Origin: Pseudonocardiales bacterium
Lineage (GTDB): Bacteria; Actinomycetota; Actinomycetes; Mycobacteriales; Pseudonocardiaceae
Length of the DNA: 51,945 bases
Assembly (NCBI GenBank): GCA_019247305.1
Contig: JAFAPC010000012.1
Span: 1 to 51,945, forward strand
Direction of reading: 5' to 3'
The position numbers and the translations under genes are program-made. The notes beneath the pieces are model-generated. The model was not told the origin of the DNA, ran no database searches, and saw only the letters and a program-made list of their open reading frames with translations. Positions 1 to 12,151 of this stretch are shown here, one piece after another; the first letter of the stretch is position 1; each line of letters starts with the position of its first letter.

Positions 1-1353
1 GAGGGCCACAACTACGAAGACGCGATCATCCTGAGTCAGCGTCTGGTGCAGGACGACATCCTCACCTCGATCCACATCGACGAGCACGAGATCGACGCGC
101 GGGACACCAAACTCGGTGCTGAGGAGATCACCCGGGATATCCCGAACGTCGCCGAGGACGTGCTGGCCGATCTCGACGACCGAGGGATCATCCGGATCGG
201 TGCCGAGGTGCAGGCCGGAGACATCCTGGTCGGCAAGGTGACGCCGAAGGGCGAGACCGAGTTGACCCCTGAGGAGCGGCTGCTGCGCGCCATTTTCGGT
301 GAGAAGGCCCGCGAGGTCCGCGATACCAGCCTCAAGGTGCCGCACGGCGAGACCGGCAAGGTCATTGGTATTCGGGTGTTCTCCCGGGACGACGACGACG
401 AGCTCTCACCCGGCGTGAACGAGCTGGTCCGGGTCTATGTCGCCCAGAAACGCAAGATCCAAGACGGGGACAAGCTCGCCGGCCGGCACGGGAATAAGGG
501 TGTCATCGGCAGGATTCTCCCGGTGGAGGACATGCCGTTCCTGCCGGATGGGACGCCGGTGGACATCATCCTCAACACCCACGGTGTCCCGCGCCGAATG
601 AACATCGGGCAGATCTTGGAGACGCATCTCGGCTGGATCGCCAAGAGTGGGTGGCAGATCACCGGTGCTCCGGAGTGGGCGTCCCGGCTGCCCGAGGAAC
701 TGCACCAGGCCGAGCCGGGCACGGTGGTGGCCACCCCGGTGTTCGATGGCGCTCGGGAGGAGGAGATCACCGGGCTGCTCGGCTCCACGCTGCCCAACCG
801 GGACGGCGAGCAGGTGGTCCGCTCCGATGGCAAGGCGCAGTTGTTCGACGGTCGCACCGGTGAGCCCTACCCTTACCCGGTTGCGGTCGGCTACATGTAC
901 ATCATCAAGCTGCTGCACCTAGTCGATGACAAGATTCACGCTCGCTCGACCGGTCCGTACTCGATGATTACGCAGCAACCGCTCGGTGGCAAAGCGCAGT
1001 TCGGCGGCCAACGCTTCGGCGAGATGGAATGTTGGGCGATGCAGGCCTACGGGGCGGCGTACACCCTGCAGGAACTTTTGACGATTAAGTCTGACGATGT
1101 GCTCGGCCGGGTCAAGGTGTACGAGGCCATCGTCAAGGGCGAGAACATTCCCGAGCCGGGAATTCCTGAATCGTTCAAGGTGCTGCTCAAAGAGCTGCAG
1201 TCACTATGCCTCAACGTCGAGGTGCTCTCCAGTGACGGGGCGGCGATCGAGATGCGGGACTCCGACGATGAGGACTTGGAGCGGGCGGCTGCCAATCTCG
1301 GCATCAACCTTTCCCGCAACGAGGCCCCATCGGTGGATGACGTCGTGCAGTAA
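1..1353 (+). CDS. rpoB: RNA polymerase beta subunit, C-terminal part
   Basis: The reading frame is open from the first base, so this is the 3' portion (450 codons) of a gene that starts outside the window. It encodes the C-terminal part of the RNA polymerase beta subunit, which forms part of the catalytic core with beta'. Characteristic stretches are [16 protein letters not shown] at the very start, [19 protein letters not shown], and the C-terminal clamp contact [19 protein letters not shown]. The rifampicin-resistance region lies upstream and is not visible. The C-terminal tail is acidic (DSDDEDLE). rpoC follows after 146 bp, the normal bacterial arrangement. The identification is certain. 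Confidence 0.99.
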   Translation, partial: EGHNYEDAIILSQRLVQDDILTSIHIDEHEIDARDTKLGAEEITRDIPNVAEDVLADLDDRGIIRIGAEVQAGDILVGKVTPKGETELTPEERLLRAIFGEKAREVRDTSLKVPHGETGKVIGIRVFSRDDDDELSPGVNELVRVYVAQKRKIQDGDKLAGRHGNKGVIGRILPVEDMPFLPDGTPVDIILNTHGVPRRMNIGQILETHLGWIAKSGWQITGAPEWASRLPEELHQAEPGTVVATPVFDGAREEEITGLLGSTLPNRDGEQVVRSDGKAQLFDGRTGEPYPYPVAVGYMYIIKLLHLVDDKIHARSTGPYSMITQQPLGGKAQFGGQRFGEMECWAMQAYGAAYTLQELLTIKSDDVLGRVKVYEAIVKGENIPEPGIPESFKVLLKELQSLCLNVEVLSSDGAAIEMRDSDDEDLERAAANLGINLSRNEAPSVDDVVQ

Positions 1354-1421
1354 CGGCTCCCAGAACCGTGTCCGGCGCGTGGGTGGTCCTCCCGCCCACC
1401 CGCGCGTCGGACGCAACCGTC

Positions 1422-1489
1422 GACAATGTCCAGTTTTTGACAACATCAGGGTTTCGACAACACTAGTGTTTCAACAACACAGGGGAGAA
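1422..1489. repeat. 17-bp tandem repeat between rpoB and rpoC
   Basis: Four imperfect 17-bp units lie head to tail at 1422-1438, 1439-1455, 1456-1472 and 1473-1489. The first three share GACAA at the start and a T-rich end (TTTTT or GTTTC). The last unit begins AACAACACAGG and runs into the GGGGAGAAGG ribosome-binding site of rpoC. The spacer is more T-rich than its surroundings. It could be unstructured leader RNA or simple replication slippage. Confidence 0.75.
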
Positions 1490-1499
1490 GGAACAAGAC

Positions 1500-4400
1500 G
1501 TGCTTGACGTCAACTTCTTCGACGAGCTCCGCATCGGGCTTGCGACCGCAGAGGACATCCGTCAGTGGTCCTACGGTGAGGTTAAGAAGCCGGAGACCAT
1601 CAACTATCGCACGCTCAAGCCGGAGAAGGACGGGCTTTTCTGCGAGAAGATCTTCGGTCCCACCCGGGACTGGGAGTGCTACTGCGGCAAGTACAAGCGT
1701 GTCCGCTTCAAGGGCATTATCTGCGAGCGCTGCGGCGTTGAGGTGACCCGCGCCAAGGTGCGCCGTGAGCGGATGGGGCACATCGAGCTGGCCGCACCCG
1801 TGACCCACATCTGGTACTTCAAAGGCGTCCCGAGCCGGCTGGGTTACCTGCTCGATCTGGCTCCCAAGGATCTTGAGAAGATCATCTACTTCGCGGCCTA
1901 CGTCATCACCGCGGTGCACACCGAGGAGCGGCACAACGATCTCTCCACCTTACAGAGTGAGATGGGCGTCCAGCGTAAGCGGCTGGAGGACCGCCGTGAT
2001 GCCGACATCGAGGCCCGCGCGCAGAAGCTGGAAGCTGATCTCGTCCAGCTGGAGACCGAAGGCGCCAAAAGCGATGTGCGGCGCAAGGTCAAAGAGAGCG
2101 GCGACCGCGAGATGCGCCAGCTGCGGGACCGCGCCCAGCGCGAGATCGACCGGCTCGATGAGATCTGGGAGACGTTCACCAAGCTGGAGGTCGGCCAGCT
2201 CATTGTGGATGAGCTGCTCTACCGGGAGCTCTACGACCGCTATGGCGACTACTTCACCGGCGCTATGGGTGCCGAAGCCATCCAGAAACTGATGGAGAAC
2301 TTCGACATTGACGCCGAGTCGGAGAGCCTGCGGGAGGTCATCCGCACCGGCAAAGGCCAAAAGAAGTTGCGCGCGCTCAAGCGCCTCAAGGTCGTCGCGG
2401 CTTTCCAGGCCACCCGCAACAACCCGATGGGCATGGTGCTGGACTGCGTGCCGGTGATTCCGCCGGACCTACGGCCCATGGTGCAGCTCGACGGTGGCCG
2501 GTTTGCCACCTCCGACCTCAACGACCTCTACCGCCGAGTGATCAACCGGAACAACCGGCTCAAGCGACTCATCGACCTGGGTGCGCCCGAGATCATCGTC
2601 AACAACGAGAAGCGGATGCTGCAGGAGGCCGTCGACGCGCTGTTCGACAACGGTCGTCGCGGCCGTCCGGTGACGGGTCCCGGAAACCGCCCGCTGAAGT
2701 CGCTGTCTGACTTGCTCAAGGGCAAACAGGGCCGATTCCGGCAGAACCTGCTCGGCAAGCGGGTCGACTACTCCGGCCGCTCGGTTATCGTCGTCGGTCC
2801 CCAGCTCAAACTGCACCAGTGTGGCCTGCCCAAGCAGATGGCGCTGGAGCTGTTCAAACCGTTCGTGATGAAGCGCCTGGTGGATCTCAACCACGCGCAG
2901 AACATCAAGTCGGCCAAGCGGATGGTCGAGCGGCAGCGTCCGCAGGTGTGGGATGTCCTGGAGGAGGTCATCACCGAGCACCCGGTGCTGTTGAACCGGG
3001 CGCCGACCCTGCACCGGCTGGGCATCCAGGCTTTCGAGCCGCAGCTGGTCGAGGGCAAGGCGATCCAGCTGCACCCGCTGGTCTGCGAGGCGTTCAACGC
3101 GGACTTCGACGGCGACCAGATGGCGGTGCACTTGCCGCTGTCCGCCGAGGCGCAGGCCGAGGCTCGGGTCCTGATGCTGTCCAGCAACAATATCCTGTCC
3201 CCGGCCTCGGGCCGTCCGTTGGCCATGCCCCGGCTGGACATGGTGACCGGGCTGTACCACCTCACCAAGCTCCGCGAGGGCGAGGTGGGGGAGGGCCGCT
3301 CGTTCTCCTCGCCGGCCGAGGCGCTGATGGCGCTGGACCGCGGCACGACTGGGTTGCAGGCCAGAATCCGGGTCCGGCTGCGGGGCGTGGTCCCGCCGCT
3401 CAGTGAGCAGGCCCAGCTGCGGGAGGCCCAAGACTGGGAACCGGGGGCGGCGTGGATCGCGGACACCACCGTGGGACGGGTACTGTTCAACGAGCTTCTC
3501 CCCGAGGACTACCCGTACGTCAACGAGGTGTTGCCTAAGAAGCGCCAGGCCGCGATCGTCAATGATCTCGCCGAGCGGTACCCGATGGTCATCGTCGCCC
3601 AGACGCTGGACAAACTCAAGGACGCAGGTTTTCACTGGGCCACCCGCTCCGGTGTGACGCTGTCCAGCTCCGACGTGGTGGTGCCAGTCGCCAAACAGCA
3701 GATTCTCGACCAGTACGAGGTCAAGGCCGACCAGGTGGAGAAGCGCTACCAGCGGGGCGTGCTCTCCTACGACGAGCGCAACGGCGAGCTGGTGAAGATC
3801 TGGTCGCAGGCCACCGACGAGGTCGCCAAGGCGATGGAGGCCAACTTCCCGGCGGACAACCCGGTCTTTACGATCGTGTCATCCGGGGCGGCCGGGAACA
3901 TGACGCAGGTCCGGTCCCTGGCGGGGATGCGGGGCCTGGTCTCCAACCCCAAGGGCGAGTACATCCCGCGGCCGATCAAGCACAACTTCCGCGAGGGCTT
4001 GAGCGTGCTGGAGTACTTCATCGCCACGCACGGCGCCCGTAAGGGACTGGCCGACACCGCCTTGCGCACCGCTGACTCCGGGTATCTCACCCGGCGTCTG
4101 GTGGACGTCTCGCAGGACGTCATCGTGCGGGAGCACGACTGCGGCACTGAGCGCGGAATCCAGATGCCGGTCGCGGAGATCGGGGTGGATGGCCGGGCGA
4201 TTCGGCACCGCTACGTGCAGACCAGCGTGTACGCCCGCTGCACCGCGGAGCAGGTGGTAGATAGCTCCGGAGCGGTGCTCATGCCGCGGGGGGCGGACCT
4301 GGGCGACCCAGCGATCGACATGCTGATCGACGCTGGTGTCATGCGGGTCAAGGTGCGCTCGGTGCTGACCTGTGAGTCCGCCAGCGGGGTGTGCGCGATG

Positions 4401-5432
4401 TGTTACGGCAGGTCCATGGCCACCGGCAAGCTCGTCGATGTGGGCGAGGCGGTCGGTATCGTGGCCGCGCAGTCTATCGGTGAGCCGGGTACGCAGCTGA
4501 CCATGCGCACCTTCCACCAGGGTGGGATCGCGGGTGAGGACATCACCACCGGTCTGCCCCGGGTGCAGGAGTTGTTTGAGGCCCGGGTGCCCAAGGGCAT
4601 GGCGCCGATCGCGGATGCCGACGGCCGAGTGCGCATCGAAGACGGCGAGAAGTTCTGGAAGATCACCATCATTCCGGACGACGGTAGTGAGGAGATCGTC
4701 TACGACAAGCTGTCCAAGCGGCAGCGGCTCGCGGTGGTCACCGTCGAGGGCACCGAGCGGCCGCTGGCCGACGACGACTACGTCACCGTCGGTCAGAAGC
4801 TGCTCGAGGGTGTGGTGGACCCCCACGAGGTGCTCCGCGTGATGGGGCCGCGGGAGGTGCAGCTGCACCTGGTGCGCGAAGTCCAGCAGGTGTACCGCTC
4901 GCAGGCGGTCCAGATCCACGACAAGCACATTGAGGTCATCGTCCGGCAGATGTTGCGCCGCGTGACGATCATCGACTCGGGTGCAACCGAGTTCCTGCCC
5001 GGTGCGCTAGCCGAACGCAGCGAGTTCGAGTTGGAGAACCGCCGGGTGGTCTCGGAGGGCAACGAGCCCGCCTCGGGTCGTCCGGTCCTGATGGGGATCA
5101 CCAAAGCGTCGCTGGCGACCGAGTCGTGGCTGTCCGCGGCGTCGTTCCAGGAAACGACCAAGATCCTCACCGACGCGGCGATCCAGGGCAAGAGCGACAA
5201 GCTGCTGGGCTTGAAGGAAAATGTGATCATTGGCAAGTTGATTCCGGCTGGCACTGGGATCAACCGGTACCGCAACATCGAGGTGCAGCCGACCGAGGAG
5301 GGCCGGGCTGCCGCCTACACGATGCCCTCCTACGACGAGGGCTACTACACGCCAGAGGTCTTCGGGACCGGAACCGGAGCAGCTGTCCCGCTGGACGACT
5401 ACGACTTCGGCGTCGGTCGCGACTACCGCTGA
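1500..5432 (+). CDS. rpoC: RNA polymerase beta' subunit
   Basis: This 1310-residue protein is the beta' subunit of RNA polymerase and carries the catalytic magnesium. The zinc-ribbon cysteines are C60, C62, C75 and C78. The absolutely conserved catalytic motif NADFDGDQ is at residues 533-540, with D535, D537 and D539. A second zinc site is seen in CGTERG and [11 protein letters not shown] in the C-terminal half, followed by the G-loop/trigger-loop region with [20 protein letters not shown]. The GTG start is chosen because it has a good ribosome-binding site (AGGGGAGAAGG) and gives the usual N terminus [15 protein letters not shown]. Length is typical of actinobacteria. It is co-directional with rpoB and converges with the racemase gene downstream. 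Confidence 0.99.
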   Translation: MLDVNFFDELRIGLATAEDIRQWSYGEVKKPETINYRTLKPEKDGLFCEKIFGPTRDWECYCGKYKRVRFKGIICERCGVEVTRAKVRRERMGHIELAAPVTHIWYFKGVPSRLGYLLDLAPKDLEKIIYFAAYVITAVHTEERHNDLSTLQSEMGVQRKRLEDRRDADIEARAQKLEADLVQLETEGAKSDVRRKVKESGDREMRQLRDRAQREIDRLDEIWETFTKLEVGQLIVDELLYRELYDRYGDYFTGAMGAEAIQKLMENFDIDAESESLREVIRTGKGQKKLRALKRLKVVAAFQATRNNPMGMVLDCVPVIPPDLRPMVQLDGGRFATSDLNDLYRRVINRNNRLKRLIDLGAPEIIVNNEKRMLQEAVDALFDNGRRGRPVTGPGNRPLKSLSDLLKGKQGRFRQNLLGKRVDYSGRSVIVVGPQLKLHQCGLPKQMALELFKPFVMKRLVDLNHAQNIKSAKRMVERQRPQVWDVLEEVITEHPVLLNRAPTLHRLGIQAFEPQLVEGKAIQLHPLVCEAFNADFDGDQMAVHLPLSAEAQAEARVLMLSSNNILSPASGRPLAMPRLDMVTGLYHLTKLREGEVGEGRSFSSPAEALMALDRGTTGLQARIRVRLRGVVPPLSEQAQLREAQDWEPGAAWIADTTVGRVLFNELLPEDYPYVNEVLPKKRQAAIVNDLAERYPMVIVAQTLDKLKDAGFHWATRSGVTLSSSDVVVPVAKQQILDQYEVKADQVEKRYQRGVLSYDERNGELVKIWSQATDEVAKAMEANFPADNPVFTIVSSGAAGNMTQVRSLAGMRGLVSNPKGEYIPRPIKHNFREGLSVLEYFIATHGARKGLADTALRTADSGYLTRRLVDVSQDVIVREHDCGTERGIQMPVAEIGVDGRAIRHRYVQTSVYARCTAEQVVDSSGAVLMPRGADLGDPAIDMLIDAGVMRVKVRSVLTCESASGVCAMCYGRSMATGKLVDVGEAVGIVAAQSIGEPGTQLTMRTFHQGGIAGEDITTGLPRVQELFEARVPKGMAPIADADGRVRIEDGEKFWKITIIPDDGSEEIVYDKLSKRQRLAVVTVEGTERPLADDDYVTVGQKLLEGVVDPHEVLRVMGPREVQLHLVREVQQVYRSQAVQIHDKHIEVIVRQMLRRVTIIDSGATEFLPGALAERSEFELENRRVVSEGNEPASGRPVLMGITKASLATESWLSAASFQETTKILTDAAIQGKSDKLLGLKENVIIGKLIPAGTGINRYRNIEVQPTEEGRAAAYTMPSYDEGYYTPEVFGTGTGAAVPLDDYDFGVGRDYR

Positions 5433-5441
5433 GGTGGGTTG

Positions 5442-5579
5442 GCTGGTGGCTCTTCAAGGACCACCAACCCCCGGTGTGGACGTCTCTAACGATGGCCAAC
5501 CCCGCTGGCTTGCCAGCGGGGTTGGCCATCGTTATGGGCTGTTGTCGGGGGGGTTGGTGGTCCTTGAAGAGCCACCAGC
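5442..5579. repeat. Nested inverted repeats between rpoC and racemase
   Basis: The outer arms at 5442-5472 and 5549-5579 are a perfect 31-bp inverted repeat. They enclose a second, separate 23-bp inverted repeat at 5487-5534. The right outer arm lies inside the end of the minus-strand racemase ORF and encodes its last residues (SSRTTNPP); the left arm lies just beyond the rpoC stop codon. The stretches between the outer and inner arms do not pair with each other. The layout resembles a small palindromic mobile element (MITE-like) or a double bidirectional terminator. No other copy was noticed in this window. Confidence 0.85.
5487..5534. terminator. Bidirectional terminator hairpin, rpoC/racemase
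   Basis: A perfect 23-bp stem (TAACGATGGCCAACCCCGC and its complement) closes over a very short TT-centred loop at 5510-5511. It sits between two convergent genes, about 54 bp after the rpoC stop, and overlaps the TAA stop of the racemase gene (5532-5534 on the minus strand). There is no long U-tract on either side, as is common for actinobacterial terminators. The stem is long enough to stop transcription from both directions. Confidence 0.7.
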
Positions 5580-6695
5580 TGCCGGAGGCAGCACGCCCCA
5601 GTCGGCGAGTACCTCGGCGGTGTCGGCACCGGGTTCCCTCGGCGGTGTTGGGCGGTTGGGACGGGTGCGGGAGAACCGGGGTGCGGGGGCGGCCTGGGGT
5701 ACCCCGCCGACGGTGATGACGGTGCCCCGAGCCGCCATGTGCGGGTGGGTGGGCACCTCGGCGAAAGATAAGACCGGTGCCACGCAGGCGTCGGCCCCGG
5801 CGAATACGGCCTCCCACTCGTCGCGGCTTCGAGTGGCGAACGCCTCGGTGAACCGCTGGCGCAACACCGGCCACCCCGCCGGGTCCAGCTGCCCGGGCAG
5901 GTCCGCTTTGGCGAGCCCCAAGCCCGCCAGCAGCGCGGCATAGAACCGCGGTTCCAGCGCCCCTACGGCGACGTAGCCCCCGTCGGAGCAGAGGTAGGTG
6001 TCGTAGAACGGGGCCCCCGAGTCGAGCAGGTTAACGCCCCGCTGCTCGCTCCAGAGCCCGCAGGCGCGCAACGACCAGTACAACTGGGCCAGCACGCTGA
6101 CCCCGTCCACCATGGCGGCATCGATCACCTGACCGGCACCGGAGCGCTCCCGTTCCCACAAGGCGGCCAGCACTCCGATCACCAGGAACATCGAGCCCCC
6201 ACCGAAGTCGGCGACCAGGTTCAGCGGTGGCACCGGTTTGCCCCCCGCGGTGCCAACGGCGTGCAGCACGCCCGACAGCGCAATGTAGTTGATGTCGTGT
6301 CCGGCGCGGTCGGCCAGCGGGCCCTCCTGACCCCACCCCGTCATCCGCGTGTACACCAGGGCCGGGTTGCGTGCGTGGCAGTCGGCGGGGCCAACACCTA
6401 ATCGCTCGGTGACGCCAGGGCGCAAGCCCTCGATCAGCACGTCGGCCCGCTCCACCAGCCGCAGCAGGGTTTCCCGACCTGCGGGGTCCTTCAGGTCACA
6501 CAGCACGGAACGTCGGCCGCGAAGCAGCTGGTCCGCAGCACCCGGCACGAGCTGCAGGCCACCTACGCCACTCTCGGGGGGTCGTTCGATCCGCACCACG
6601 TCGGCTCCCAGATCCGCCAGCAGCATCGCCGCATGGGGTCCTGGACCAATCCCGGCCAGCTCGATCACCCGCAGCCCGACCAAGGGACCCGGCAT
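5532..6695 (-). CDS. Alpha-methylacyl-CoA racemase (CoA-transferase family III)
   Basis: This 387-residue protein belongs to the CaiB/BaiF family. It most resembles alpha-methylacyl-CoA racemase, which interconverts R- and S-2-methylacyl-CoA in branched-chain and sterol side-chain degradation. The N terminus [21 protein letters not shown] is typical. The three catalytic residues of the M. tuberculosis enzyme (H126, D156, E241) appear as H133 in [10 protein letters not shown]163 in ADFGGG and E248 in GALEPRF, each shifted by exactly seven. A GAGGAGGT ribosome-binding site precedes the ATG. It lies opposite to the surrounding transcription/translation genes, between rpoC and the str operon. The last dozen residues are encoded by the inverted repeat and are probably not functional. 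Racemase rather than formyl-CoA transferase is favoured by the catalytic triad. Confidence 0.9.
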   Translation of the reverse strand: MPGPLVGLRVIELAGIGPGPHAAMLLADLGADVVRIERPPESGVGGLQLVPGAADQLLRGRRSVLCDLKDPAGRETLLRLVERADVLIEGLRPGVTERLGVGPADCHARNPALVYTRMTGWGQEGPLADRAGHDINYIALSGVLHAVGTAGGKPVPPLNLVADFGGGSMFLVIGVLAALWERERSGAGQVIDAAMVDGVSVLAQLYWSLRACGLWSEQRGVNLLDSGAPFYDTYLCSDGGYVAVGALEPRFYAALLAGLGLAKADLPGQLDPAGWPVLRQRFTEAFATRSRDEWEAVFAGADACVAPVLSFAEVPTHPHMAARGTVITVGGVPQAAPAPRFSRTRPNRPTPPREPGADTAEVLADWGVLPPAAGGSSRTTNPPDNSP

Positions 6696-6712
6696 CGGCG
6701 CACCTCCTCGGT

Positions 6713-6766
6713 GGGACTGCCGGCTCAGCCGGCGGTGGCGGGACTGCCGGCTCAGCCGGCGTGGTC
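6713..6766. repeat. 27-bp direct repeat with hairpins upstream of str operon
   Basis: Two copies with a 27-bp period start at 6713 and 6740 and share 22 identical bases. Each contains GCCGGCTCAGCCGGC, a 6-bp stem with a three-base loop. They lie between the racemase start codon and the likely str operon promoter. They could be protein-binding sites or a slippage duplication. Confidence 0.7.
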
Positions 6767-6776
6767 TGGCCCCGTT

Positions 6777-6806
6777 TTGACCCTAGGCGAATGTGCCAGG
6801 TATCCT
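6777..6806 (+). promoter_or_regulatory. Likely promoter of the str operon
   Basis: TTGACC at 6777-6782 and TATCCT at 6801-6806 are separated by 18 bp and match the housekeeping sigma consensus well for a GC-rich actinobacterium. The position fits the str operon: rpsL starts about 245 bp downstream, leaving a long 5' leader. No other gene lies in between on the + strand. Confidence 0.6.
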
Positions 6807-7051
6807 GGTGTTCGGTCCCGACTCCGGTCGGGCCGCTCGGTATGCCTGTTGGTGGTGCACTACTGGCGGCGGGAGTCCTGAGGAGCTCCCACTGCCGGAT
6901 CTGGCGTCGGTGTCGCCCAGCTCCCGTCGGGTTTTGCCCGGTCGAGCGGCTGGGCCAACCGCGACACGCCCGACCGCAGGATACGGAGTGAACCGGTTGC
7001 GCAGTACCCATGACGACAGAGCACGTGCTTCACGACGGAGAAAGCTGGTCT

Positions 7052-7426
7052 ATGCCTACCATCCAGCAGCTGGTCCGCAAGGGCCGCGAGGACAAGCTCG
7101 CGAAGACCAAGACCGCAGCGCTCAAGGGGTGCCCGCAGCGGCGCGGAGTGTGCACCCGCGTGTACACGACGACCCCGAAAAAGCCGAACTCGGCTTTGCG
7201 CAAGGTTGCCCGCGTGCGCCTGACCAGCCAGGTCGAGGTGACGGCCTACATTCCCGGTGAAGGCCATAATCTCCAGGAGCACTCCATCGTCTTGGTGCGC
7301 GGTGGTCGGGTGAAGGACCTTCCCGGCGTGCGTTACAAGATTATTCGTGGCTCGCTGGATACTCAGGGTGTGAAAAACCGTAAGCAAGCCCGCAGTCGCT
7401 ATGGTGCGAAGAAGGAGAGAGGCTGA
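7052..7426 (+). CDS. rpsL: 30S ribosomal protein S12
   Basis: S12 is 124 residues and helps decode at the A site of the 30S subunit. The start is the ATG that gives [14 protein letters not shown], the family N terminus; a 14-codon in-frame upstream extension was rejected because it is unlike other S12 proteins. A GGAG element lies 11 bases ahead. The loops [16 protein letters not shown] and [13 protein letters not shown] are present with the lysines that are mutated in streptomycin-resistant strains, so the protein looks wild type. The TGA overlaps the rpsG ATG by one base, indicating translational coupling in the str operon. Confidence 0.98.
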   Translation: MPTIQQLVRKGREDKLAKTKTAALKGCPQRRGVCTRVYTTTPKKPNSALRKVARVRLTSQVEVTAYIPGEGHNLQEHSIVLVRGGRVKDLPGVRYKIIRGSLDTQGVKNRKQARSRYGAKKERG

Positions 7427-7896
7427 TGCCTCGCAAGGGTCCCGCCCCGAAACGGCCGCTGCACTCCGACCCGGTTTACGGGTCCCCAGTGGTCACTCAG
7501 CTCATCAACAAGGTCCTCATGCGGGGTAAGCGCTCGGTTGCCGAGAAGATTGTGTATCAAGCGTTGGAAGGCTGCCGGGACAAAACTGGTACCGATCCCG
7601 TGGTAACCCTCAAGCGCGCACTGGACAACGTCAAACCCGCCATTGAGGTGAAGAGCCGCCGCGTGGGTGGTGCTACCTACCAGGTCCCAGTCGAGGTGCG
7701 GGCGGTGCGCTCCACCACGCTCGCGCTCCGCTGGCTGATCACTTTTTCCCGGCAGCGACGGGAAAAGACCATGGTCGATCGCCTGATGAACGAACTGCTC
7801 GACGCCAGTAACGGCCTCGGGGCGAGCGTGAAACGCCGCGAGGACACGCACAAGATGGCCGAGTCGAACAAGGCCTTCGCGCACTATCGCTGGTGA
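7426..7896 (+). CDS. rpsG: 30S ribosomal protein S7
   Basis: S7 is 156 residues, the standard bacterial length. It nucleates assembly of the 30S head by binding the 3' major domain of 16S rRNA and contacts tRNA at the E site. The N terminus [21 protein letters not shown] and the internal [12 protein letters not shown] segment are family hallmarks. Its ATG overlaps the rpsL stop (TGATG), so it is probably translated by reinitiation. fusA follows after 35 bp. Confidence 0.98.
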   Translation: MPRKGPAPKRPLHSDPVYGSPVVTQLINKVLMRGKRSVAEKIVYQALEGCRDKTGTDPVVTLKRALDNVKPAIEVKSRRVGGATYQVPVEVRAVRSTTLALRWLITFSRQRREKTMVDRLMNELLDASNGLGASVKRREDTHKMAESNKAFAHYRW

Positions 7897-7931
7897 CGGA
7901 TAACTCTCAAGACAGCTAGGGATGAATTCTC

Positions 7932-10028
7932 GTGGCACGTGAAGTGCTGACCGACCTCGCCAAGGTCCGCAACATCGGGATCATGGCACATATTGACGCG
8001 GGCAAAACCACCACGACCGAACGGGTCCTGTTCTACACCGGGATCAACTACAAGATCGGTGAGGTGCACGACGGCGCCGCCACGATGGACTGGATGGAGG
8101 AGGAGCAGAAGCGGGGTATCACCATCACTTCTGCTGCGACCACCACTTTCTGGAACGCACACCAGATCAACATCATCGACACTCCGGGCCACGTCGACTT
8201 CACTGTTGAGGTGGAGCGCTCGCTGCGGGTGCTCGATGGCGCCGTCGCGGTCTTCGACGGCAAGGAAGGCGTTGAGCCCCAGTCCGAGACGGTGTGGCGA
8301 CAAGCCGATAAGTATGGCGTCCCACGCATCTGTTTCGTCAACAAGATGGACAAGCTGGGCGCGGATTTCTACTTCACGGTGCGTACCATTCGTGAACGGC
8401 TTGGCGCTAGCCCTCTGGTCGTCCAGCTGCCCATTGGCTCTGAGGCCGATTTCGCCGGTGTCGTCGATCTGGTCGGAATGCGAGCGCTGACCTGGCGCGG
8501 GGAGGTTCAAAAGGGCGAGGACTACACCGTCGAGGCGATTCCGGCAAATCTGGTCGAGACGGCCAATGAGTATCGGGAGAAACTTCTCGAGGCTGTCGCT
8601 GAGGCCGACGACGAGCTCATGGAGCTCTATCTCGGCAGCCAGGAGCTCAGCATCGAGCAGATTAAGGCCGGCATCCGCAAGCTCACGGTGCACAGCCGGG
8701 CTTACCCGGTGCTGTGCGGCTCGGCGTTCAAGAACAAAGGCGTGCAGCCGATGCTGGACGCGGTGATCGATTACCTGCCTTCGCCGCTGGATGTGCCCCC
8801 GGTGGTGGGTCTGCTGCCCGATGGCACCTCAGCTATTCGGAAACCCTCGATTTCCGAGCCGTTCTCCGGGCTCGCCTTCAAGATTGCTGCGCACCCCTTC
8901 TTCGGGAAACTGACCTATGTCCGGGTCTACTCCGGTCGGATCGCGGCGGGCTCGCAGGTGATCAATTCGACCAAGGAGCGCAAGGAACGCGTCGGCAAGC
9001 TTTTCCAGATGCACTCCAATAAGGAGAATCCGGTCGAGGAGGCTCGGGCTGGTCACATCTACGCGATGATCGGCTTGCGGGAGACGACCACTGGTGACAC
9101 GCTGTGCGACCCGCAGGCGCCGATCATCCTGGAGTCGATGACGTTCCCGGAACCGGTCATCCAGGTCGCCATCGAGCCCAAGACCAAAAGCGATCAGGAG
9201 AAGCTGAGTACGGCCATCCAGAAGCTGGCCGAGGAGGATCCCACTTTCCAGGTCAAGCTCGATGACGAGACCGGTCAGACGATCATTGCCGGGATGGGTG
9301 AGCTGCACCTCGAAGTGTTGGTGAACCGCATGCGCAGCGACTTCAAGGTCGAAGCGAACATCGGCAAGCCGCAGGTGGCTTACCGGGAGACGATCCGCAA
9401 AACGGTGGACAAGCTGGAATACACCCACCGCAAGCAGACAGGTGGTGCTGGCCAGTTCGCCCGCGTGCTCATCAAGCTGGAGCCGCTGCAGACCAGTGAT
9501 GGCGCGCTGTATGAGTTCGACAACAAGGTCACCGGTGGGCGGATCCCCAAGGAGTACATCCCCGCAGTTGATGCTGGGGCGCAGGATGCCATGCAGTACG
9601 GCGTCCTCGCCGGCTATCCCCTGGTCGGCCTGAAACTCACTTTGCTGGACGGCGCGTACCACGAGGTGGACTCCTCCGAGATGGCCTTCAAAGTGGCCGG
9701 CTCGATGGCGCTCAAAGATGCGGCGCGTAAGGCCGACCCGGTGATTCTGGAGCCGATGATGGCGGTCGAAGTAGCCACGCCTGATGACTACATGGGTGAC
9801 GTCATCGGTGATCTCAACTCTCGGCGAGGTCAGATCCGGCACATGGAGGAGCGCAGCGGCTCCCGAGTCATCAAGGCGTTGGTGCCGTTGTCGGAGATGT
9901 TCGGATACGTCGGCGACCTACGGTCGCGGACTCAGGGCCGAGCGAACTACACCATGCAGTTCGACTCTTATGCTGAGGTCCCGGCCAACGTGTCGAAGGA
10001 AATTATCAGTAAGGCGACCGGTGAGTGA
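7932..10028 (+). CDS. fusA: Elongation factor G
   Basis: EF-G is 698 residues and is the GTPase that drives translocation and, with RRF, ribosome recycling. The G1 loop AHIDAGKT is at residues 19-26, the switch I region holds [12 protein letters not shown]3 DTPGHVDFT is at 83-91, and G4 NKMD is at 137-140. Domains II to V follow in the normal order, including the domain IV stretch [13 protein letters not shown]. Translation starts at a GTG giving [17 protein letters not shown]. The ribosome-binding site (AGGGAT) is weak. It is the third gene of the str operon, between rpsG and tuf. Confidence 0.99.
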   Translation: MAREVLTDLAKVRNIGIMAHIDAGKTTTTERVLFYTGINYKIGEVHDGAATMDWMEEEQKRGITITSAATTTFWNAHQINIIDTPGHVDFTVEVERSLRVLDGAVAVFDGKEGVEPQSETVWRQADKYGVPRICFVNKMDKLGADFYFTVRTIRERLGASPLVVQLPIGSEADFAGVVDLVGMRALTWRGEVQKGEDYTVEAIPANLVETANEYREKLLEAVAEADDELMELYLGSQELSIEQIKAGIRKLTVHSRAYPVLCGSAFKNKGVQPMLDAVIDYLPSPLDVPPVVGLLPDGTSAIRKPSISEPFSGLAFKIAAHPFFGKLTYVRVYSGRIAAGSQVINSTKERKERVGKLFQMHSNKENPVEEARAGHIYAMIGLRETTTGDTLCDPQAPIILESMTFPEPVIQVAIEPKTKSDQEKLSTAIQKLAEEDPTFQVKLDDETGQTIIAGMGELHLEVLVNRMRSDFKVEANIGKPQVAYRETIRKTVDKLEYTHRKQTGGAGQFARVLIKLEPLQTSDGALYEFDNKVTGGRIPKEYIPAVDAGAQDAMQYGVLAGYPLVGLKLTLLDGAYHEVDSSEMAFKVAGSMALKDAARKADPVILEPMMAVEVATPDDYMGDVIGDLNSRRGQIRHMEERSGSRVIKALVPLSEMFGYVGDLRSRTQGRANYTMQFDSYAEVPANVSKEIISKATGE

Positions 10029-10179
10029 TGCCGTGATTTTCTCCGGCTGCGGCTAGCCGCGGCAGCGGGCACCGGGTTCCCTGACGGTGTTCCGCGCGAG
10101 ACCACCTGACAACATGCCGCCACATGAGGACCCTGAACGGTCCGGCGGATCACAGAACGAGTCCAGGAGGACGAGACCA

Positions 10180-11373
<1,194 letters not shown>

Positions 11374-11379
11374 GGCGGA

Positions 11380-11409
11380 ACCCGTCGGTGCGCAGTGGTG
11401 CCGGCGGGT
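11380..11409 (+). terminator. Terminator after tuf
   Basis: ACCCGTCGG (11380-11388) and CCGGCGGGT (11401-11409) form a 9-bp stem including one G-U pair, with a 12-base loop, seven bases after the tuf stop. No U-tract follows. The position at the end of the str operon supports termination, although readthrough into the S10 leader cannot be excluded. Confidence 0.55.
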
Positions 11410-11835
11410 ACCCCGGCAGGTGTGGGTCGTGAGTGGGATTAGGTGCTATGGCACTGTGACGCACTCAGGTGGGGGCAGCCCCGGATTTGGTCGCCGATCG
11501 CGTGTCGCTTACCATGGACCGGTTGCTTGCCACGACTGGTCGGCATCGCGACTCCAGATAGGCTGCGCTGCACGCACCTGCTGCGGGTGTGCCCGGCAGG
11601 GCACTTGTCTGGAGCACTGAGATTTAGGTTATTGATCTTTAGGACATTGACGATCTCCAGACACTAGATCTGGAGTATGACGATTGTGGGCCCCCGACCC
11701 TGTTGGGTGCCCAGCGCGACACACCCGACCGCGGGGACCGGCGTGTGAGGCGGAGCTGGCACTGGCCTGCTACAGGTCAGGCCCGGCTAGTACGACGAGA
11801 CCAGCGGCACGAGACTGACAGGACGGCAAGCCACC
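11410..11835 (+). promoter_or_regulatory. Long leader/promoter region of the S10 operon
   Basis: No convincing gene lies in these 426 bp. The part at 11620-11680 is clearly more A+T-rich than its surroundings and is the likely core promoter region, with several TTGA elements (11632, 11647) but no single clean -35/-10 pair. A small hairpin, CTCCAGA/TCTGGAG (11655-11661 and 11669-11675), lies inside it. In other bacteria the S10 leader can carry autoregulation by L4; this sequence does not show it directly. ORFs here lack homology-like character. Confidence 0.4.
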
Positions 11836-12141
11836 ATGGCGGGACAGAAGATCCGCATCCGGCTCAAAGCCTACGACCACGAGGCAATCGACGCTTCTGC
11901 GCGCAAGATTGTCGAAACCGTGACGCGCACCGGTGCTCGGGTCGTCGGGCCGGTGCCACTGCCGACTGAGAAGAACGTGTACTGCGTTATCCGCTCGCCG
12001 CACAAGGACAAGGATTCGCGGGAGCACTTTGAGATGCGCACGCACAAGCGGCTGATCGACATTCTCGACCCGACGCCGAAGACGGTAGACGCGCTGATGC
12101 GCATCGACCTTCCCGCCAGCGTCGACGTCAACATCCAGTAA
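11836..12141 (+). CDS. rpsJ: 30S ribosomal protein S10
   Basis: S10 is 101 residues, the first gene of the S10 operon. It sits in the 30S head and, as NusE, also joins antitermination complexes with NusB. The sequence [22 protein letters not shown] and the internal [20 protein letters not shown] loop are diagnostic. Its ribosome-binding site (GGACGG) is weak for such a highly expressed gene. rplC follows in the same direction. Confidence 0.98.
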   Translation: MAGQKIRIRLKAYDHEAIDASARKIVETVTRTGARVVGPVPLPTEKNVYCVIRSPHKDKDSREHFEMRTHKRLIDILDPTPKTVDALMRIDLPASVDVNIQ

Positions 12142-12151
12142 GGCCGGGAGA

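Noticed and set aside
2469..3635. Long minus-strand ORF (388 codons) opposite rpoC
   Set aside because: It is the antisense shadow of rpoC in GC-rich DNA, with His/Arg/Gln-rich low-complexity translation and no plausible start site.
3879..4928. Minus-strand ORF (349 codons) opposite rpoC
   Set aside because: Antisense shadow; the coding strand encodes conserved RpoC sequence throughout.
7010..7051. Upstream ATG for rpsL giving 138 residues
   Set aside because: The extra 14 residues are unlike any S12 and the family start [11 protein letters not shown] has its own GGAG element.
11420..11667. Two overlapping ORFs in the S10 leader
   Set aside because: They have no ribosome-binding site, are Cys/Arg-rich and lie in a region better explained as leader and promoter.
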